Source: CAZXMB01 sp964641715
Lineage (GTDB): Bacteria > Desulfobacterota > BSN033 > UBA1163
NCBI GenBank assembly: GCA_964641715.1
Contig: CAZXMB010000106.1
Span: 1 to 10,681, forward strand
Direction: 5' to 3'
DNA: 10,681 bases
Position 1 is the stretch's first letter. The number at the start of each line of letters is the position of its first letter. Below, in pieces: positions 6,201 through 10,681 of the stretch. Both the position numbers and the translations under genes were made by a program. Under the pieces are notes generated by a model, which was given only the letters and a program-made list of their open reading frames with translations, had not been told where the DNA came from and searched no databases.

Positions 6201-7511
6201 ATGAGGCGAATCTCTATTTTTATTCTCATTTTTGGATTTTTGCTACTGAACGAACTACCGTCTTACGGACAGAAGAAGCCGAAGAATCTCACGCTGATCT
6301 ACAGTAATAATATCAATGGTGAGATTGAACCCTGTCCCTCCTGAGATCCGAGGACACGCCTTGGCGGTCTGGCCAGGAGAGGAAACTGGATAAAAGAAAT
6401 CCGTGAGAGGGAAAAGAAGGACCTTCTCGTCCTGGATGCGGGTGACCTTCTCTTTAAGAGATTTTCAACTCCTCTTTCAGAAGATGATCTGAAGATGGTC
6501 TCCGAAAAGGCAAACCTGATCATCGAGAGTTTTAATCTCATGGGCTACGATGCGATGGAAATAGGCGATGATGACCTCCTCCTGGGGAAGGAGTTTCTGG
6601 TGGGCCTCTCTCAAAAGGCCCGCTTCCCCTTTCTTGCCTCCAATCTCCTTGATGAAGAGACCGGGAAACCCCTCTTCAGAACCCAACTCATTAAAAACAT
6701 CAATGGCCTCCGAATCGGCATCTTCGGTCTTCTCTCTCCGGATACCTTCCAGGGTCAGTCCGATCCGAGAAGAAAAGGCCTGGTATTTCAGTCCCCTGTT
6801 GAAACGGCACACGCCCTGGTCAGGGAACTTCAGCCCAAAACCGACCTGATCCTCCTTCTCAGCCATCTTGCCTACCCCAAGGATGTGGAATTGGCTCAAA
6901 CCGTTCAGGGAATTCATCTGATTGCAGGCGCTCATACAGGCGTCAATCTCATCCAGCCCCCCCTCCTTAAAAATACACTCATCCTTCAGACCGCTCCGAA
7001 AGGAATGTATGGAGGAAGAATTGACTTCATGCTTCACAATCCTGAGCCCCATTTTTTCAATTCCGCTGAGAAGCGGATTTTAGAGGAGAGCCTGAAACAT
7101 CTGAAAGAGAGGGTCCCCTCGGCGGAGGCCCTAGAACTGGAAGGATGGTTTCAGAATCATTTTGCCCTCTATTCCCGCATGGATCATACGGCCCGCCTCT
7201 TCAAAATCTCTTTTCCGGAGGAATTCGGCCAGGACCTGAGAAATCTCATCGCCTCCCTGAAAGGCCAGGATGCTGAAAAGGCAACGCCGCTCAGGGTGAA
7301 GGTGAAGGGCGAGGCCGAACAGATACTCAAACTCCTCGGGGAGAGAAATGAATTTTCCAATCACCTCTTTTTGCTCGGCGCGGAGGTCAAAGATCATCCC
7401 GAGATCAGAGGGGTGATCGAGGCCTTCAGGAAAAAATATCCGGACCCGGTAAAAACGATCCCTTCAAGAACGGAGGCCCCGCGGATTCAAACCGGAGCCC
7501 CGAAGAAATAG
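6201..7511 (+). CDS. Secreted UshA/5'-nucleotidase-fold protein with Cys-x-x-Sec motif (putative selenoprotein)
   Basis: 436 residues if the TGA at 6342-6344 is read as Sec. A signal peptide (residues 1-23, basic MRR, long hydrophobic core, S-Y-G before Q24) predicts export. The calcineurin-like 5'-nucleotidase layout follows: LTLIYSNNINGEIEP (canonical TND-x-HG), C45-P-S-U48, GGLARRGNW, LVLDAGD (D82), MGYDAMEIGDDD (canonical GNHE/D), INGLRIGIFGL, LLSHL (H222) and IAGAHTG (H245, canonical GGHTH). Several metal ligands are changed: Asp to N37, His to N39, Asn-His to D123-D124, and the last His to Gly. Classical nucleotidase activity is therefore doubtful. C45 is the only cysteine, so a Cys/Sec redox pair is likely. 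The helical C-terminus (about residue 285 on) has no recognised domain and no heme motifs. GAGGG (6188-6192) lies eight bases before the ATG. Without readthrough the product would be 47 residues. Pseudogene or base error is the alternative. Confidence 0.82.
6342..6344 (+). other. In-frame UGA probably read as selenocysteine (residue 48)
   Basis: The TGA is in the same frame as the signal peptide before it and the long conserved frame after it. It stands three codons after the single Cys (TGT, 6333-6335), giving C-P-S-U, a classic redox arrangement. UshA-like relatives with E-P-C-x-C or similar Cys pairs before GGLARR are familiar from memory, which would make this a Cys-to-Sec position. selA lies two genes downstream and a Sec formate dehydrogenase is in the same window. 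Confidence 0.82.
6373..6389 (+). promoter_or_regulatory. Candidate bSECIS hairpin of the UshA-like selenoprotein
   Basis: CCAG (6373-6376) pairs with CTGG (6386-6389) around the nine-base loop GAGAGGAAA. The loop starts 32 nt after the UGA, and its first base is G. Distance and loop fit the bacterial SECIS rules, but the four-pair stem is short, and upstream bases (GCGGTCTGGC) offer competing pairings. The exact fold is unsure. Confidence 0.45.
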
Positions 7512-7529
7512 GGAACTGCCGACACCGCC

Positions 7530-9290
7530 ATGATTGACCTCATCCTTCTCCACCCGCCCACCTTCTATGACTTCAGAAAACGGCCCGGACTCTACGGTCC
7601 CATCAGCGATGTCGTCCCCTCCACCCCTGTCTTTGAGATGTACCCTATCGGGTTTGCCAGCCTTTCCGAGTATCTCGAACGCCATGGCCTCAAGGTAAGG
7701 ATCATCAATGTGGCTATGAAGATGCTCAGGGATGAAGACTTTGATGTGGAGGCATTGATCCGTAAGAACAGGCCTCTTGCCTTTGGCATTGACCTTCACT
7801 GGATGGCCCATGTCCAGGGGGCACTTGCCCTGGCAGAGATCATCAAAAAGGTCCATCCCCGAATTCCCGTCATTCTGGGAGGGCTCTCCGCCACCTATTA
7901 CCACGAGGAGATCCTTCGCGAATATCCCTTCATCGATTTTGTCATGAGGGGAGACTCCACGGAGAATCCCCTCCTTCAGCTCATAAGGGCGATCAAAGAA
8001 AAGGGAGATTTTCAAAATATCCCCAACCTCACCTACCGGGACCAAGGAAATGGCATCCGCACGAACCCGCTCACCCATGTCCCGGAAAACCTCGATGATA
8101 TTACGATCGATTATCAGCATATCATGAAGAAGGTGGTGAGGTATGTTGATCCGGTGGGATATCAGCCTTTTATCGACTGGTATACCTATCCGGTAACAGC
8201 GGTCTTCACCTGCCGGGGTTGCCTTTATAATTGCAAAACCTGCGGAGGCTCCTCCACCGCTTTTCGGTCAATGGCCAGCCGGCCGAAGCCCGCCTACCGG
8301 GATCCCAAACTCCTGGCCAAAGACATCTTCAGTATCTCCACCCATCTCAATGCACCCATCATGATCATCGGCGACATCTTTCAGCCGGGCGAGGAGTATG
8401 GATTCACCCTGCTCGGGGAGATGAAGCGAAGGCCGATCAAGAACCACATCGCCTTTGAATTCTTTGTTCCTCCCGGCCGGGCGCAACTGGAGAGGATCGC
8501 CGAATCGGTCATCAATTTCAATATTGAAATCTCTCCGGAGTCCCATGAGGAGAAGGTCCGGAAGGCCTTCGGCAGACCCTATGATAATAAATCACTGGAA
8601 AGGATGATCGAAGATACCATCGATCTTGACTGCAAGCGAATCGATATATTCTTCATGATCGGCCTTCCCGGCCAGACCTATACTTCGGTGATGGGGACAG
8701 TGGACTATTGCCGCTGGATGCTTGAGCGGTTTCAGCCCTATCGCCGGCTCTTCCCCTTCATCTCCCCCCTTGCCCCTTTCCTGGACCCGGGAAGCCGGGT
8801 CTTTGAGGAACCCGGGAAATACGGGTATCGCCTTCTCTACCGGAGTGTGGAAGAGCACCGACAGGCCCTTCTCTCTCCCAGCTGGAAGCATATCCTCAAC
8901 TATGAAACCGAATGGATGGACCGTGACGAAATCGTGGCGAGCACCTATGAGGCAGGAAAGAGATTGAACCGACTCAAGGCTCAGTTCGGCCTGATCGATC
9001 AAAAGACAGCGGACTCCGTGGAGAGGCGAATTGAAATGGCGGTCCAAATCATGAAGGAGATCGATCAGGTCATGGCCCTTCCGGATCCTGGAGAGAAGGA
9101 GGAAGCGCTGGCAGCGATGCTCCGGGGATCCCTCTCTCTTCGGACCTACAGTATGTCCACGGTCTGCGAGAAGAAGGAGCTGGAATGGCCCACCCAGTTG
9201 ATCCGGATGAACTTGTTCAAAATCATCAAAACGCTTCTGATGAGGAGGAAGCCCAATGTCTCCAGCCCTTCGTCAACAGGTTCTTCGTAA
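7530..9290 (+). CDS. B12-binding-type radical SAM protein
   Basis: 586 residues. Residues 1-170 look like a cobalamin-binding Rossmann domain: LILLHPPTF start, YPIGFASLSEYLERHG, then VILGGLSATYYHEEIL with the GG turn at 117-118. The classical D-x-H-x-x-G is not evident. The radical SAM core follows, with C231-x3-C235-x2-C238 as [4Fe-4S] ligands and an extra C228 three residues before. Later core motifs are NIEISPES (331-338) and FFMIGLPGQT (374-383). It resembles the family called 'B12-binding domain/radical SAM domain protein, Ta0216 family' (from memory, moderately sure); the reaction is unknown. The C-terminal part (about 430-586) is helical. It starts 18 nt after the selenoprotein gene without a clear Shine-Dalgarno, so translational coupling is likely, and it overlaps selA by 35 nt. 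A methyl transfer or other radical modification is plausible but unproven. Confidence 0.88.
   Translation: MIDLILLHPPTFYDFRKRPGLYGPISDVVPSTPVFEMYPIGFASLSEYLERHGLKVRIINVAMKMLRDEDFDVEALIRKNRPLAFGIDLHWMAHVQGALALAEIIKKVHPRIPVILGGLSATYYHEEILREYPFIDFVMRGDSTENPLLQLIRAIKEKGDFQNIPNLTYRDQGNGIRTNPLTHVPENLDDITIDYQHIMKKVVRYVDPVGYQPFIDWYTYPVTAVFTCRGCLYNCKTCGGSSTAFRSMASRPKPAYRDPKLLAKDIFSISTHLNAPIMIIGDIFQPGEEYGFTLLGEMKRRPIKNHIAFEFFVPPGRAQLERIAESVINFNIEISPESHEEKVRKAFGRPYDNKSLERMIEDTIDLDCKRIDIFFMIGLPGQTYTSVMGTVDYCRWMLERFQPYRRLFPFISPLAPFLDPGSRVFEEPGKYGYRLLYRSVEEHRQALLSPSWKHILNYETEWMDRDEIVASTYEAGKRLNRLKAQFGLIDQKTADSVERRIEMAVQIMKEIDQVMALPDPGEKEEALAAMLRGSLSLRTYSMSTVCEKKELEWPTQLIRMNLFKIIKTLLMRRKPNVSSPSSTGSS
9243..9248 (+). 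promoter_or_regulatory. Ribosome binding site of selA inside the radical SAM gene
   Basis: AGGAGG is followed by seven bases and then ATG at 9256. It lies in the last 50 nt of the preceding coding region. This strong site fixes the selA start within that gene and supports coupled translation. Confidence 0.8.
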
Positions 9291-10681
9291 GATCCCAAGC
9301 GTGGAGGAGCTCCTTTCAAAAAAGGAGACCCTCGATCTTCTGAAATCCCACCCTCGAACCGTGGTGAAGGAGGCCATTCGAAAGGGACTGGGAAGGTTGC
9401 GCGAGGAACTCCTCCGGAAAAAGGACCTCTCAACGTTCGACGACCGCCTCTTTTCCTTTGATCACCTGCTCCCCTTCATCCGGACGGAACTTGACCTTCT
9501 GGTCAAACCCCGGCTCCGCCGCCTGATCAATGCCACGGGAGTGGTGATCCACACCAACCTGGGAAGGTCTCCCCTGCCTCCTTCAGCCCTCGATCACATG
9601 ATCGAAATCTCCAGGGCCTATTCCAACCTCGAATATGACCTCACTCTGGGCGAGCGGGGCGACCGATACAGCCATGTGGAGGAAATCCTCTGCCGGCTCT
9701 CAGGAGCGGAGTCCGCGATGGCGGTGAATAACAATGCGGGGGCAGTACTGCTCTGCCTCAATACATTGGCAGAAGGAAGAGAGGTGATCATCTCGAGGGG
9801 AGAGCTCGTAGAAATCGGAGGTGCCTTCCGGATCCCCGACGTGATGAAGCGAAGCGGAGCCTTCCTCAGGGAGGTGGGGACGACGAATCGAACCCATCTC
9901 GGTGATTATCAGAAGGCCATCGGGCCCCAGACCGCTCTGCTCTTAAAGGTTCATACGAGTAACTTCAGGGTGATGGGTTTTGCCTCGGAGGTCTCCCTCG
10001 CCGAACTCGTCCAACTGGGAGGAGAGCACCATCTTCCTGTGATGGAAGACCTGGGAAGCGGCTGTTTCGTTGACCTCACCCCATATGGACTGGAGAAGGA
10101 ACCCACGGTCCAGGAGGCGATCAGGACGGGTGTCGATTTGCTCACCTTTAGCGGGGATAAACTCTTGGGGGGACCTCAAGCCGGAATGATCCTGGGAAAG
10201 AAAGATATCCTCGACTCCGTCAAGTCGAATCCGCTGGCCCGGGCCCTGCGGATTGACAAACTCACCCTCGCCGCTCTGGAATCGACCTTGCTCCTCTACC
10301 TCGATGAGAAAAAGGCCATGGAAGAGATCCCCATCCTTCGAATGCTGGGATTGGACAGAAAGAGACTCAGGAGGAGAGGGAACCTCCTCCTGAGAAGAAT
10401 TTCAGAGATTACGAAGAAAGGGGCAAATTTCAGCTTGAGAGAGGACGTCTCTCAGGTCGGTGGAGGAGCCCTTCCCCTTCAGGCCCTTCCCACCGTGGTC
10501 CTCGCCATCAAGCCCCGTCACCTGCCGGTCAACAGCCTTGAAGAAAGGTTGAGGAAGGGGGAGTCCCCGATCATCTCCCGGATCAGTAAAGATGAGCTGA
10601 TCCTGGATATGAGGACCGTCTTTGAAGAAGAGATTCCGTTGCTTGCTGCCGGTATTGAGAAAGCCCTAAAAAATCTCCAGT
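9256..10681 (+). CDS. selA: L-seryl-tRNA(Sec) selenium transferase (selenocysteine synthase), 3'-partial
   Basis: PLP enzyme that converts Ser-tRNA(Sec) to Sec-tRNA(Sec) using selenophosphate, acting in the cytoplasm as a large ring oligomer in known members. 475 codons are visible with no stop before the window ends; E. coli SelA has 463 residues, so only the last residues are missing. Family features in order: N-terminal IPSVEELL, INATGVVIHTNLGRSPL (91-107), NLEYDLTLGERGDR (124-137), AVNNNAGAVLLCL (156-168), VGTTNRTHL (207-215), KVHTSNFRVMGF (231-242), VMEDLGSG (262-269) and FSGDKLLGGPQAG (298-310), with K302 as the PLP lysine. All key motifs are intact. It overlaps the radical SAM gene by 35 nt and has a strong Shine-Dalgarno, so it is in the same operon. 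selB, and perhaps selC or selD, may follow beyond the window. Confidence 0.96.
   Translation, partial: MSPALRQQVLRKIPSVEELLSKKETLDLLKSHPRTVVKEAIRKGLGRLREELLRKKDLSTFDDRLFSFDHLLPFIRTELDLLVKPRLRRLINATGVVIHTNLGRSPLPPSALDHMIEISRAYSNLEYDLTLGERGDRYSHVEEILCRLSGAESAMAVNNNAGAVLLCLNTLAEGREVIISRGELVEIGGAFRIPDVMKRSGAFLREVGTTNRTHLGDYQKAIGPQTALLLKVHTSNFRVMGFASEVSLAELVQLGGEHHLPVMEDLGSGCFVDLTPYGLEKEPTVQEAIRTGVDLLTFSGDKLLGGPQAGMILGKKDILDSVKSNPLARALRIDKLTLAALESTLLLYLDEKKAMEEIPILRMLGLDRKRLRRRGNLLLRRISEITKKGANFSLREDVSQVGGGALPLQALPTVVLAIKPRHLPVNSLEERLRKGESPIISRISKDELILDMRTVFEEEIPLLAAGIEKALKNLQ

Noticed and set aside
6477..7052. 191-codon minus-strand frame opposite the UshA-like gene
   Set aside because: The plus-strand frame has clear family motifs throughout; the minus-strand translation has none.
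6495..7511. A stand-alone 338-residue protein starting at ATG 6495
   Set aside because: It would begin in the middle of a conserved domain and lack the first two family motifs. The frame continues upstream to a signal peptide with a good start, broken only by the UGA.
7464..8120. 218-codon minus-strand frame opposite the radical SAM gene
   Set aside because: It is a shadow of a well-supported gene on the other strand, with no motifs or ribosome site.
1..10681. CRISPR array, tRNA (including selC) or rRNA genes, insertion sequences
   Set aside because: No regularly spaced repeats, tRNA- or rRNA-like segments, or transposase frames were seen on either strand when reading by eye.

Overview
The window reads as a fragment of a metagenome-assembled or draft genome from an anaerobic, selenocysteine-using bacterium. 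A Desulfobacterota-type (formerly Deltaproteobacteria) organism fits best. This rests on the gene content: a periplasmic-type Sec formate dehydrogenase with a three-cluster beta subunit, FdhE, a B12/radical SAM protein and SelA, all on the plus strand. The taxonomic assignment is inference. A run of 100 N flanked by two identical 55-bp copies shows that the sequence comes from a scaffolded draft assembly.

Region 1 (1-4303) is the formate dehydrogenase locus. The window opens inside the catalytic subunit gene. An in-frame UGA at 18-20 lies in the conserved Sec-His active-site context, and a bSECIS-like hairpin follows it. fdhB follows 14 nt after the fdhA stop and has a near-perfect Shine-Dalgarno. 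A 243-nt spacer then holds three palindromes: a REP-like hairpin, a good intrinsic terminator and a second REP/MITE-like element. After it comes fdhE, which starts at TTG and encodes the zinc-ribbon-like maturation factor of exported formate dehydrogenases. No membrane cytochrome subunit is seen.

Region 2 (4304-6086) contains the assembly gap, a small putative lipoprotein or membrane-anchored protein of unknown function, and a patatin-like serine lipase. The last two overlap by 11 nt.

Region 3 (6201-10681) is the most interesting part. It is a probable three-gene operon. The first gene is a secreted UshA/5'-nucleotidase-fold protein whose frame is interrupted by UGA at 6342-6344. Read as selenocysteine, this gives one 436-residue protein with a Cys-x-x-Sec motif. 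Several metal ligands expected of the phosphoesterase fold are replaced, and the Cys/Sec pair is the only thiol/selenol in the protein, so a redox role is more likely than nucleotidase activity. The second gene is a B12-binding-type radical SAM protein. The third is selA (selenocysteine synthase), which overlaps the second by 35 nt and runs off the window. The window therefore holds two selenoprotein genes and the enzyme that makes their Sec-tRNA. The putative second selenoprotein appears to be co-transcribed with selA.
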